From Vibrio sp. JPW-9-11-11 (GTDB taxonomy: Bacteria; Pseudomonadota; Gammaproteobacteria; Enterobacterales; Vibrionaceae): 64,000 bases of DNA. Position 1 is the first letter of the stretch. Every line of letters begins with the position of its first letter. The stretch spans positions 620,001-684,000 of the forward strand of contig NZ_SZQJ01000005.1 of the NCBI RefSeq assembly GCF_013369335.1, given 5' to 3'. The notes beneath the pieces were generated by a model. That model made no database searches. It had not been told where the DNA came from and saw only the letters and a program-made list of their open reading frames with translations. Positions 56,533 to 64,000 of the stretch are shown here, piece after piece. A program made the translations under genes and the position numbers.

Positions 56533-57309
56533 ATGACAAGTGCAGAACGAAGACAACACATGATGGCGCACATTCGTGCTCATGGCGCTGGCAAGGTCGA
56601 TGAGTTTGCCAGTCAGTACAAAGTATCTGCTGTCACTATCCGCCATGACCTCAACTTACTTGAGAAAGAAGGGTGCGTATTCCGCTGTTACGGCGGGGCA
56701 ACACTTAATCCAAATTTTGCTTTCGACCAGCCTTTGTACCGCAAAGACCAACTCAATCGAAGCGCGAAACAGCGCATTGCTCAAGCGGCGGCCGCCTTGG
56801 TGAAAGATGGTGAGGCAATCATCTTAGACTCAGGAACCACTATTGGCCTCATGCCTCAGTACCTCACCGAAAAACAGCAGTTGGTGGTCATGACCAACGC
56901 ACTTAATACCGCTTATCAACTCAGCAGCATTGAGAACATCGACTTGCACGTGGTCGGTGGCAGTTTACGTCGGGCGTCTTGTTCTCTGATTGGCCACCAC
57001 GGCGAACAGCAAATCCGCTCCTATTTATTCGACAAGTTGTTCCTTGGCGTCGATGGATTTGACCTGCTATCAGGCATCACCACACCAGACAACCATGAAG
57101 CACAGATCAACCGCGCCATGTGCGATGTCGCGAGACAAGTCATTGCAGTGACCGACTCCAGCAAGTTCGGTCGCAAAAGCTTTTGCATGATCCGCCCAGC
57201 GAGCCAGATCGACGTTCTGGTGACCGATAGCAATATTCCCCACGCCACCCATCAGGCTCTGCTTGATATGGGTGTTGAAGTCATTCTTGCTGACCAAACC
57301 ATTAACTAG
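56533..57309 (+). CDS. agaR: DeoR-family repressor, AgaR type (second copy)
   Basis: 258 residues from the ATG at 56533 (AGGAG six bases upstream; TTG and GTG just ahead are in frame). DeoR-type helix-turn-helix (FASQYKVSAVTIRHDLNLLEKE) and DEOR C sensor (DSGTTIGLMPQYL, TNALNTAYQL, LFLGVDGFDLLSGITTP). Eight bases separate its stop from kbaZ, so it heads the catabolic operon. It is a paralogue of the gene at 55374-56141. Expected effector is GalNAc-6-phosphate or galactosamine-6-phosphate; inferred. Confidence 0.9.
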   Translation: MTSAERRQHMMAHIRAHGAGKVDEFASQYKVSAVTIRHDLNLLEKEGCVFRCYGGATLNPNFAFDQPLYRKDQLNRSAKQRIAQAAAALVKDGEAIILDSGTTIGLMPQYLTEKQQLVVMTNALNTAYQLSSIENIDLHVVGGSLRRASCSLIGHHGEQQIRSYLFDKLFLGVDGFDLLSGITTPDNHEAQINRAMCDVARQVIAVTDSSKFGRKSFCMIRPASQIDVLVTDSNIPHATHQALLDMGVEVILADQTIN

Positions 57310-57317
57310 GATTTGCC

Positions 57318-58628
57318 ATGAAGTCGTTACTTTCGCTTATCGAACAACACAAACAAGGACATACCAAGGGAATTTATTCCGTTTGCTCTGCGCACCCACT
57401 CGTGCTTGAAGCGGCGATCAAACAAGCAGCCAATGACAACCAGTTGGTGTTGATTGAAGCGACATCTAATCAGGTCAACCAATTTGGCGGCTACACCGGC
57501 ATGACGCCGCAAGACTTTGCTTACTCTGTTTTCCAGCTCGCGAGCAGCCTCAACTTTCCAGTCGACAACATAGTGTTAGGCGGTGACCACTTAGGTCCAA
57601 ACTGCTGGCAACATCTTAGCGTGACACAAGCGATGGAATATTCCGCCCAGATGATTCACGACTATGTCTGCGCCGGCTTTAAGAAAATCCATCTTGACTG
57701 CTCTATGCCTTGCGCCGATGACCAACTGCCATTGAGTGAAACCATTATGGCAGAACGCGCAGCGCAGCTTTGCCTAGTGGCCGAAAGTGCTTGGCAACAA
57801 ACAGGTGGAGAAGCGCCTGTTTACGTCATCGGTACCGAAGTGCCTACCCCTGGCGGTGCGCTGGAATCACTTGCAGACGAAGGCATCGAAGTCACCAAAC
57901 CCGAACAAGCCCTGGCAACCTTAAACGCCCATCACCAGGCTTTGAGCGATATCGGAATCGCTAACGTATGGTCACGCGTGATCGGCTTGGTCGTTCAACC
58001 CGGCGTCGAGTTTGACCACCATCACGTCCACCACTACGACAGTGCCAAAGCTCAGGCGTTAAGCCAACTTGTTGAACACCAGCCAAACATGGTGTTTGAA
58101 GCGCACTCTACCGATTACCAAAACCCACCCGCTTATCACCAGCTGGTGCGTGACCACTTTGCAATATTAAAAGTTGGTCCGGCTTTAACCTTTGCCTTGC
58201 GTGAAGCCCTTTACGGCTTAGACCGAGCAGAAAAAGAGTGGCTTGGGACGCATCACGCCTCTCACCTGCGCGACACCATCGAACAGGTTATGCATGAGCA
58301 ACCTAACTACTGGCGCTCACACTATTCGAGCAAAGGACACCAACAGTTTTTAGATTGCAGCTACAGCTTGAGTGACCGCATTCGCTACTACTGGACGCAC
58401 CCAGAAGTGAAAGCGGCTCAGCAAGCCCTGTTTGACAACCTGCTTGCTAAGCCGTTGCCCGTGACTCTCCTTAGCCAATATTTGCCAAATCAAGCTAAGG
58501 CTATCTCTCAACATAAAATTCAAAATCTGCCCGCTGAAATTGTGATGCACAAGATCATGGAAGTCACCGAGGTGTACTCCAAAGCCTGTTATTCCAACGC
58601 AGTGGCGCAAAAGGAGACAATTCAATGA
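57318..58628 (+). CDS. kbaZ: Tagatose-1,6-bisphosphate aldolase non-catalytic subunit KbaZ
   Basis: 436 residues, KbaZ/GatZ family, a chaperone-like partner that keeps KbaY active. The N-terminus (MKSLLSLIEQHKQGHTKGIY, SVCSAHPLVLEAAI) and LGGDHLGPNCWQ, KKIHLDCSMPCAD, YVIGTEVPTPGGAL match the family. The stop overlaps the agaS start (ATGA), so translation is coupled. Confidence 0.95.
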   Translation: MKSLLSLIEQHKQGHTKGIYSVCSAHPLVLEAAIKQAANDNQLVLIEATSNQVNQFGGYTGMTPQDFAYSVFQLASSLNFPVDNIVLGGDHLGPNCWQHLSVTQAMEYSAQMIHDYVCAGFKKIHLDCSMPCADDQLPLSETIMAERAAQLCLVAESAWQQTGGEAPVYVIGTEVPTPGGALESLADEGIEVTKPEQALATLNAHHQALSDIGIANVWSRVIGLVVQPGVEFDHHHVHHYDSAKAQALSQLVEHQPNMVFEAHSTDYQNPPAYHQLVRDHFAILKVGPALTFALREALYGLDRAEKEWLGTHHASHLRDTIEQVMHEQPNYWRSHYSSKGHQQFLDCSYSLSDRIRYYWTHPEVKAAQQALFDNLLAKPLPVTLLSQYLPNQAKAISQHKIQNLPAEIVMHKIMEVTEVYSKACYSNAVAQKETIQ

Positions 58629-59788
58629 CTGCTTTTTTAGGCTATGAGTGCTCTTGGTTAGAGCAGTGCAACGGTATCCACACCGCGCGAGAAATCAGCC
58701 ACCAGCCGCATCTATGGCGTGCGCTCGCAACCCTACTTGAACAGGGCTATGACCAATTGAGCGCCTTTATTGACCCAATACTCGCGCGCCAAGATCTGCG
58801 CATCATCCTAACTGGCGCCGGAACGTCTGCCTTTGTCGGAGACGCCGCAGCGCCCTTTATCCAAGCAGGATTACGTTTTCAAGTAGAGTCGATTCCGACC
58901 ACCGATTTGGTCTCAAACCCCGAGCAATATTTAGACCCGAGCCGCCCAACGCTTTTGGTCTCCTATGCTCGTTCGGGTAACAGCCCAGAGAGTGTTGCCG
59001 CTGTCGCGCTGGCCGATCAATTAGTTGAAGAGTGCTACCACCTCTTTTTGACCTGTAACGGCGAGGGTGAGCTCTCTCGTCATGCAGAAAACGCCAACAA
59101 TGCTCGCTGCCTGCTGATGCCAGAAGGCTCAAACGATAAAAGCTTCGCTATGACCTCAAGCTTTAGCTGTATGTTGATGTCAACGTTGACGCTGCTGGGT
59201 GGTGGAACACCGCAGCAGTGGCAACGCCAAATCAGCGCCACCGCCACATTATGTGAAGCCAAAATTGAACAGTGGCAAGCGAGCATCAAATCCCTTGCGT
59301 CTCTGCCTTACCAACGTTTGGTGGTTCTAGGCAGCGGCGGTTTTGCCGGACTCGCCCGTGAAGCCTCTCTGAAATCATTGGAGCTGAGCGCGGGCAAAGT
59401 AATGACCACTTTCGACTCTTCTTTGGGTTTTCGCCATGGGCCAAAGTTTTCCATCAACGAACAGGCCCTCGTGATTCAACTGCTTTCCAGTGACCGCTAC
59501 ACCCGTCAGTACGATTTGGATCTGTTTCATGAGATCCGTCGTGACAACCAAACGCTCGCGCACATCGCGATCAGCGAAATTGCCATGAGTGAAGACGATG
59601 TATTCGAGCTCGGCCAACTTGGTTTAGGTGACCCATGGCTCTGTTTCCCATTCATTCTGTTCTGCCAAATGTTGGCATTTGAAAAGTCACTCCAATTGGG
59701 ACTAGGGCCGGATAACCCGTGCCCGACAGGTGAAGTTAACCGTGTGGTGCAAGGTGTCACCATCTACCCATTCAATTACTCATTTTAA
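58625..59788 (+). CDS. agaS: Galactosamine-6-phosphate deaminase/isomerase AgaS
   Basis: 387 residues with two SIS domains, similar over its whole length to E. coli AgaS: REISHQPHLWRAL, ILTGAGTSAFVGD, LVSYARSGNSPESVAAVALA, and GFRHGPKFSINEQALVIQ. It converts galactosamine-6-phosphate to tagatose-6-phosphate with release of ammonia. Overlaps kbaZ by four bases and precedes the PTS IIB gene by 12 bases. Confidence 0.95.
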   Translation: MTAFLGYECSWLEQCNGIHTAREISHQPHLWRALATLLEQGYDQLSAFIDPILARQDLRIILTGAGTSAFVGDAAAPFIQAGLRFQVESIPTTDLVSNPEQYLDPSRPTLLVSYARSGNSPESVAAVALADQLVEECYHLFLTCNGEGELSRHAENANNARCLLMPEGSNDKSFAMTSSFSCMLMSTLTLLGGGTPQQWQRQISATATLCEAKIEQWQASIKSLASLPYQRLVVLGSGGFAGLAREASLKSLELSAGKVMTTFDSSLGFRHGPKFSINEQALVIQLLSSDRYTRQYDLDLFHEIRRDNQTLAHIAISEIAMSEDDVFELGQLGLGDPWLCFPFILFCQMLAFEKSLQLGLGPDNPCPTGEVNRVVQGVTIYPFNYSF

Positions 59789-59800
59789 AAGGAATAAACC

Positions 59801-60274
59801 ATGCCAAATATTGTTTTAAGTCGCATTGATGAGCGCCTTGTGCACGGACAAGTCGGTGTGCAATGGGTAGGTTTTGCCAACGCAAATATCATCGTCGTCG
59901 TCAACGACGAAGTGGCGGAAGATTCCATTCAACAGCACTTGATGGAAATGGTGCTCGCCGACGGTATCGCGATCCGATTTTGGAGCGTACAGAAAACCAT
60001 AGACACCATTCATAAAGCCGCTGACCGTCAACGTATTCTATTGGTATGCCGCACGCCAAAAGACTTCCGCCAATTGGTGGAAGGGGGCGTACCAATTAGC
60101 AATATCAACGTAGGTAACATGCACTACGTGGAAGGTAAAAAACAGATCGCCAAAACGGTGTCAGTGGATTCTGACGACCTGGCGGAGTTTGCACAATTAA
60201 AAGCGCGAGGTGTGGCTTGCACGATCCAGGGCGTGCCCACTGAAAGCGCAACAGACCTCTTTACTCTTATCTAA
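59801..60274 (+). CDS. agaV: Mannose-family PTS component IIB (AgaV type)
   Basis: 157 residues. The phosphorylated histidine is H15 in the family signature SRIDERLVHGQVGVQW. It carries phosphate from IIA to the sugar during uptake. It lies between agaS and the IIC gene with short gaps and its own Shine-Dalgarno (AAAGGAAT). Sugar specificity is taken from the neighbouring AgaS and deacetylase genes, so it is inferred to be GalNAc. Confidence 0.92.
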   Translation: MPNIVLSRIDERLVHGQVGVQWVGFANANIIVVVNDEVAEDSIQQHLMEMVLADGIAIRFWSVQKTIDTIHKAADRQRILLVCRTPKDFRQLVEGGVPISNINVGNMHYVEGKKQIAKTVSVDSDDLAEFAQLKARGVACTIQGVPTESATDLFTLI

Positions 60275-60292
60275 ATATTAAGGACACCAATC

Positions 60293-61069
60293 ATGGAAAT
60301 AGGACTATTTCAGGCCTTGATGCTCGGCATTTTAGCCTTCTTCGCCGGCCTAGATTTATTTAACGGTCTCACCCACTTCCACCGTCCCGTAGTACTCGGT
60401 CCACTTGTCGGTCTTATTTTAGGCGACTTGCAAACTGGTATTTTGGTCGGCGGTACTCTAGAGCTGATCTGGATGGGCCTCGCCCCTCTCGCAGGAGCGC
60501 AGCCGCCCAATGTCATCATAGGTACCATAGTCGGAACGGCGTTTGCGATTACCACGCAAGTCGAGCCCAATGTCGCGGTTGGTGTCGCGGTGCCATTCGC
60601 GGTCGCGGTTCAAATGGGTATCACCCTACTCTTCTCGGCAATGTCCGCCGTGATGTCTAAGTGTGATGAATATGCACAAGCCGCCGACACCGACGGCATT
60701 GAACGTGTCAACTACACGGCTCTTGCCGTACTCGGGACGTTCTACTTCTTGTGCGCCTTTTTACCTGTCTATCTTGGTGCTGAGCACGCTGGAAAAATCG
60801 TTGAAGTCTTACCCAAAGACCTCATCGACGGCTTAGGCGTCGCCGGTGGCATCATGCCAGCGATTGGTTTTGCCGTACTAATGAAAATCATGATGAAGAA
60901 CGCATACATCCCTTATTTCATCCTTGGCTTTGTCGCCGCAGCGTGGATCCAGCTACCCATCCTCGCGATTGCTGCCGCAGCGACTGCGATGGCGATTATC
61001 GACTTTATGCGCAAATCAGAACCCACCCCAGTAACAGCATCAGCAGAGGACTTTGAAGATGGTATCTAA
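60293..61069 (+). CDS. agaW: Mannose-family PTS component IIC (AgaW type)
   Basis: 258 residues, polytopic membrane permease. It opens MEIGLFQALMLGILAFFAGL and shows the IIC-Man pattern THFHRPVVLGPLVGLILGDL and GGTLELIWMGLAPLAGAQPP. It forms the sugar channel with the IID protein. The end overlaps the IID gene by 11 bases. Confidence 0.93.
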   Translation: MEIGLFQALMLGILAFFAGLDLFNGLTHFHRPVVLGPLVGLILGDLQTGILVGGTLELIWMGLAPLAGAQPPNVIIGTIVGTAFAITTQVEPNVAVGVAVPFAVAVQMGITLLFSAMSAVMSKCDEYAQAADTDGIERVNYTALAVLGTFYFLCAFLPVYLGAEHAGKIVEVLPKDLIDGLGVAGGIMPAIGFAVLMKIMMKNAYIPYFILGFVAAAWIQLPILAIAAAATAMAIIDFMRKSEPTPVTASAEDFEDGI

Positions 61070-61943
61070 TGTAAGTAATGAACTCGACCTACGTGGACAA
61101 AACGCTGATGTGCAACCTGCACCCGGGGTGTCTTCTGACGAATACGAGAACAAAGAGATTGGCGCAGAGTTAACCAAAGCCGACATCAACCGAATGGCAT
61201 GGCGTTCACTCTTATTGCAAGCGTCTTTCAACTACGAACGTATGCAGGCCTCCGGTTGGCTGTACGGCCTGATCCCAGCACTGAAGAAAATCCATACCAA
61301 CAAGGCAGATCTGTCCAAAGCGATGCAAGGCCATATGGGTTTCTTCAACACTCACCCGTTCTTGGTGACATTCGTTATGGGCATCGTACTGGCGATGGAG
61401 CGCTCAAAGCAAAACATCAACAGTATCCAAAGCACCAAGATTGCCGTAGGTGCGCCCATGGGCGGTATCGGTGACGCCATGTTTTGGCTCACGCTACTGC
61501 CAATCTGTGGGGGCATCGGCGCTGACTTAGCTCTGCAAGGCTCCATTATGGGCGCGGTGTTCTTCTTCGTGCTGTTTAACGCGGTGCACTTTGGTCTGCG
61601 CTTTGGTCTTGCGCACTACGCCTACCGAATGGGGGTGGCGGCGATTCCGGTCATCAAGGCCAACACCAAGAAAGTCGGACACGCGGCTTCGATGGTCGGT
61701 ATGACGGTGATTGGCGCATTGGTTGCCACTTACGTACGCCTATCTACAACCGCTGAAATCACCGCAGGCGACGCCGTGGTGAAACTACAGGGCGATGTTA
61801 TCGACAAGTTGATGCCAGCGTTTTTACCTCTGGTTTACACCCTTACGATGTACGCCTTGGTGAAACGCGGCTGGAGCCCACTCAAGCTTATCGGTATCAC
61901 GGTCATTCTTGGTGTGGCTGGTCGCTTTATGGGCTTCCTATAA
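61059..61943 (+). CDS. agaE: Mannose-family PTS component IID (AgaE type)
   Basis: 294 residues from the ATG at 61059 with GAGGA eight bases upstream; a TTG six bases earlier is also in frame. IID-Man features: ASFNYERMQASGWLYGLIPA, GHMGFFNTHPFLVTFVMGI, and AVGAPMGGIGDAMFWLTLLP, with four hydrophobic segments. The first 45 residues are a polar extension (LDLRGQNADVQPAPGV...), also found in other AgaE-like proteins. Confidence 0.93.
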   Translation: MVSNVSNELDLRGQNADVQPAPGVSSDEYENKEIGAELTKADINRMAWRSLLLQASFNYERMQASGWLYGLIPALKKIHTNKADLSKAMQGHMGFFNTHPFLVTFVMGIVLAMERSKQNINSIQSTKIAVGAPMGGIGDAMFWLTLLPICGGIGADLALQGSIMGAVFFFVLFNAVHFGLRFGLAHYAYRMGVAAIPVIKANTKKVGHAASMVGMTVIGALVATYVRLSTTAEITAGDAVVKLQGDVIDKLMPAFLPLVYTLTMYALVKRGWSPLKLIGITVILGVAGRFMGFL

Positions 61944-61966
61944 CCTTTACTTCCACACGCAGTATT

Positions 61967-61986
61967 GGGGCTGTTAAGTCAGCCCC
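61967..61986 (+). other. Intercistronic hairpin between IID and IIA genes
   Basis: GGGGCT and AGCCCC pair around an 8-nt loop with no T-run. It lies 14 bases before the IIA ATG and may tune IIA translation or stability. Confidence 0.4.
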
Positions 61987-62001
61987 TATAAGGATAAAAA
62001 C

Positions 62002-62442
62002 ATGATTGCAGTAATTCTTTCTGGCCACGGTGGGTTTGCATCGGGCATTGAGAAAGCGATTCACCAAGTGATTGGCGAACAGCAACAATTTATCGCATTG
62101 GACTTTCCTGAACAGTCCACCACGCAGCAACTTGAAGCGCAGATGCGCCAAGCGATACAAAATCTCGACTCCGGCGAAGGGGTGGTTTTTCTTACGGATC
62201 TGCTCGGTGGCACTCCTTTTCGTACCGCATCGCTACTCAGCCAAGAGCGCGAGGATATTCAAGTCGTGACCGGCACCAATCTACAAATGGCAGCCGAAAT
62301 GCTGCTCGAGCGCGACGAGCTCACTCTTATCGAGTTTCGAGACCAAGCGGTTGAATGTGGTCATCGCGGAATCACCTCACTCGCGGCTGAAATGGCAGTG
62401 AAAGAGAACGCAGCGATAGTGGAAGAACATGATGGTATCTGA
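62002..62442 (+). CDS. agaF: Mannose-family PTS component IIA (AgaF type)
   Basis: 146 residues, cytosolic. The phosphorylated histidine is H9 in ILSGHGGFASGIEKAI. FLTDLLGGTPFRTASLLS is the family pattern near the active site. It takes phosphate from HPr and passes it to IIB. It overlaps the start of the deacetylase gene by 14 bases, so the two are translationally coupled. Confidence 0.94.
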   Translation: MIAVILSGHGGFASGIEKAIHQVIGEQQQFIALDFPEQSTTQQLEAQMRQAIQNLDSGEGVVFLTDLLGGTPFRTASLLSQEREDIQVVTGTNLQMAAEMLLERDELTLIEFRDQAVECGHRGITSLAAEMAVKENAAIVEEHDGI

Positions 62443-63622
62443 ACCTCTTCGCTACCGAGCCCAAAGGGTATTGCACGGCGAGCATTGGCTAGATGACGCC
62501 GTGGTCACTGTTGTTGATGGCACCATTGACGCCATTGCACCTTTTGACCCACAGCAGTACGACGATTATACCGATTTAGGCCAAGTCAGCCTGATGCCGG
62601 GCTTAATTGACACCCATGTGCACGGTGCAAAAGGCTGTGATGTGATGGATGCAGAGCACAGCAGCTTAGACGCCATGTCTTGCTTTTTTGCCAGCCAAGG
62701 GGTCACCGCGTTTGTTGCCACAACGGTGACAGCGCCAGTCAGTAAAATTCGCGCAGCGCTGCAGCAAGTTGCCAAAAGCAAACAGCGCGGCGTACAAGGC
62801 GCTGAAATTCTTGGCGCATATTTGGAAGGGCCTTATTTCACCGAGAAACATCGCGGCGCTCATCCTATCGAATGGTTTAGAGAGCTATCTGTTGAAGAGC
62901 TAGATCAGTGGATTTCATACAGTGATAACCAGCTAATCACCTTGGCCCTTGCTCCAGAAAAACGGGGCGCGCTAAGCGCCATCCGCTACTTAAAGAAACA
63001 AGGTATTAAGGTCATGTTAGGCCATACCGATGCCAGCTATGACCAAGTCCAACAAGCGCTCGATGCGGGTGCGAGCGGCATCGTACATTGCTACAACGGC
63101 ATGCGCGGACTCCACCACCGAGACCCCGGCGTCGTGGGCGCAGGCTTGTGTCATCCCAATAGTTACGTCGAAATGATCGCCGATGGCCATCATGTGCACC
63201 CTGGGGCAATTGATGTTGCCCACCGCTGCTGCGGCACGCGCATGACCTTGATCACCGACGCCATGTGCGCCGCGGGCATGCCTGACGGGCACTATACCCT
63301 TGGCGAGTACACCGTAGAAATGAAAGGCGGCGTAGTCACCACAAATACCGGTGGCCTTGCGGGCAGCACACTGACTTTACTCAACGCCGTCGCCAATATT
63401 CAGAACTGGCTCAATTTGCCACTCGAACAAGCGTGGTTGATGGCATCGTTAACGCCTGCGCACTCACTCAATTTACAACATCAACTCGGCACTCTGGAAG
63501 TGGGCAAACGCGCTTCCATGGTGGCGATTCACTCAGATTTCTCAATTGCAAAGACTTGGGTTAACGGACGTCTCGTATTCGATTGCGACGCAGTATCCAG
63601 TCAGGAGGCTTTATGTATCTAA
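62429..63622 (+). CDS. agaA: N-acetylgalactosamine-6-phosphate deacetylase (NagA/AgaA family)
   Basis: 397 residues of the amidohydrolase fold. Metal and substrate residues: [63 protein letters not shown], and [14 protein letters not shown]. It deacetylates GalNAc-6-phosphate. Sequence resembles NagA, and its place in the aga operon points to GalNAc-6-phosphate, but GlcNAc-6-phosphate cannot be excluded. Two adjacent ATGs (62429, 62432) are possible starts. It overlaps kbaY by 10 bases. Confidence 0.92.
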   Translation: MMVSEPLRYRAQRVLHGEHWLDDAVVTVVDGTIDAIAPFDPQQYDDYTDLGQVSLMPGLIDTHVHGAKGCDVMDAEHSSLDAMSCFFASQGVTAFVATTVTAPVSKIRAALQQVAKSKQRGVQGAEILGAYLEGPYFTEKHRGAHPIEWFRELSVEELDQWISYSDNQLITLALAPEKRGALSAIRYLKKQGIKVMLGHTDASYDQVQQALDAGASGIVHCYNGMRGLHHRDPGVVGAGLCHPNSYVEMIADGHHVHPGAIDVAHRCCGTRMTLITDAMCAAGMPDGHYTLGEYTVEMKGGVVTTNTGGLAGSTLTLLNAVANIQNWLNLPLEQAWLMASLTPAHSLNLQHQLGTLEVGKRASMVAIHSDFSIAKTWVNGRLVFDCDAVSSQEALCI

Positions 63623-64000
63623 TCTCTTCTCGCGAAATGCTTAAACGTGCTCAACAAGGTGGTTACGCTGTACCAGCATTTAATATTCATAACTTAGAGA
63701 CAGTGCAAGTGATTGTCGAAACCGCATCGGAAATGGGCTCACCCGTCATTTTGGCTGGCACACCAGGCACGTACGACTACGCCGGCACCGATTATCTGAT
63801 CAGCATCTGCAAAGAAGCGGCGCACAAACACTCGATTCCATTAGTGCTGCATCTTGACCACCATGAAGACTTGCAAGACATCCGCAATAAAGTCGAACAC
63901 GGTATCCGCTCAGTGATGATTGATGGCTCTCACCATGCGTTCGATCAAAACATCGACATCGTTCGTTCTGTGGTCGAGTACTGTAATCGCTACGATGCCA
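63613..64000 (+). CDS. kbaY: Tagatose-1,6-bisphosphate aldolase catalytic subunit KbaY (3' end outside window)
   Basis: 129 codons are visible; the gene runs out of the window. Class II aldolase: [20 protein letters not shown] begins the protein, [13 protein letters not shown] is the family N-terminus, [12 protein letters not shown] carries the metal-binding histidines, and [14 protein letters not shown] the active-site residues. AGGAGG lies seven bases upstream of the ATG. It closes the pathway by splitting tagatose-1,6-bisphosphate into dihydroxyacetone phosphate and glyceraldehyde-3-phosphate. The GatY paralogue cannot be told apart from this part alone. Confidence 0.92.
   Translation, partial: MYLISSREMLKRAQQGGYAVPAFNIHNLETVQVIVETASEMGSPVILAGTPGTYDYAGTDYLISICKEAAHKHSIPLVLHLDHHEDLQDIRNKVEHGIRSVMIDGSHHAFDQNIDIVRSVVEYCNRYDA

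Noticed and set aside
56400..56603. 67-residue ORF upstream of and overlapping the second agaR
   Set aside because: AAAGG precedes its ATG, so a leader peptide is possible, but there is no recognisable protein feature and it overlaps the repressor start in another frame.
1..64000. Mobile elements, integron, prophage or CRISPR
   Set aside because: No transposase, integrase, phage gene or spaced direct repeats were seen. The only tandem repeat is the heptamer array.

Overview
The window looks like a chromosome I segment of a Vibrionaceae bacterium, most likely Vibrio. This rests on gene order (nhaB-dsbB-ftsK-lrp-ald, yfbV-ackA-pta, opp, ffs-ybaZ-ybaY-tesB, menFDHBCE, alaA-yfbR), on the protein sequences, on a base composition in the mid-40s % GC, on a rhombosortase and on several c-di-GMP enzymes. 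No database could be searched, so names rest on recognised motifs, lengths and gene order. I saw no tRNA, rRNA, CRISPR array, prophage, insertion sequence or integron.

Layout. 1-11 kb is core: the 3' part of nhaB, dsbB, a 23-copy heptamer DNA repeat, ftsK, lrp divergent from ald, yfbV divergent from ackA-pta. 11-19 kb holds an MgtC/DUF4010 membrane protein, glutathionyl-hydroquinone reductase and the oligopeptide importer oppABCDF (minus strand). 19.8-24.2 kb is an accessory secreted-enzyme block: a subtilisin-family protease divergent from a lipase-like hydrolase followed by a membrane-anchored protein of unknown function. 24.3-29.4 kb holds the 4.5S RNA gene, a CdgH-like diguanylate cyclase, a membrane protein, ybaZ, ybaY and tesB. 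29.4-37.6 kb is mixed: Fe-dependent alcohol dehydrogenase, a DecR-like regulator divergent from a Cds1-like cysteine desulfhydrase, DUF1244, a Tim44-domain protein, a TetR regulator with a fused MFS/acyltransferase protein, a YeiH-type transporter, and a 58-residue membrane protein ORF that is easily missed. 37.7-40.2 kb is a FIST-GGDEF-EAL protein.

40.3-47.5 kb is the complete menaquinone operon menF-D-H-B-C-E. 47.7-55.2 kb contains alaA, yfbR and a dGTPase related to anti-phage dGTPases, an HD-GYP phosphodiesterase, tapT head-to-head with rhombosortase rrtA, and rhlE. From 55.4 kb to the end is an N-acetylgalactosamine utilisation cluster: two AgaR-type repressors, kbaZ, agaS, a mannose-family PTS (IIB, IIC, IID, IIA), the deacetylase agaA and the start of kbaY. 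Together these would import and phosphorylate GalNAc, deacetylate it, deaminate/isomerise it to tagatose-6-phosphate and, after a kinase encoded elsewhere, cleave tagatose-1,6-bisphosphate.

Three proteins of c-di-GMP metabolism lie within about 28 kb: one cyclase and two phosphodiesterases. The best candidates for undescribed biology are the lipase-like hydrolase with its membrane-anchored neighbour, the tandem AgaR paralogues with a new palindromic operator candidate, and the small membrane protein at 37.4 kb.
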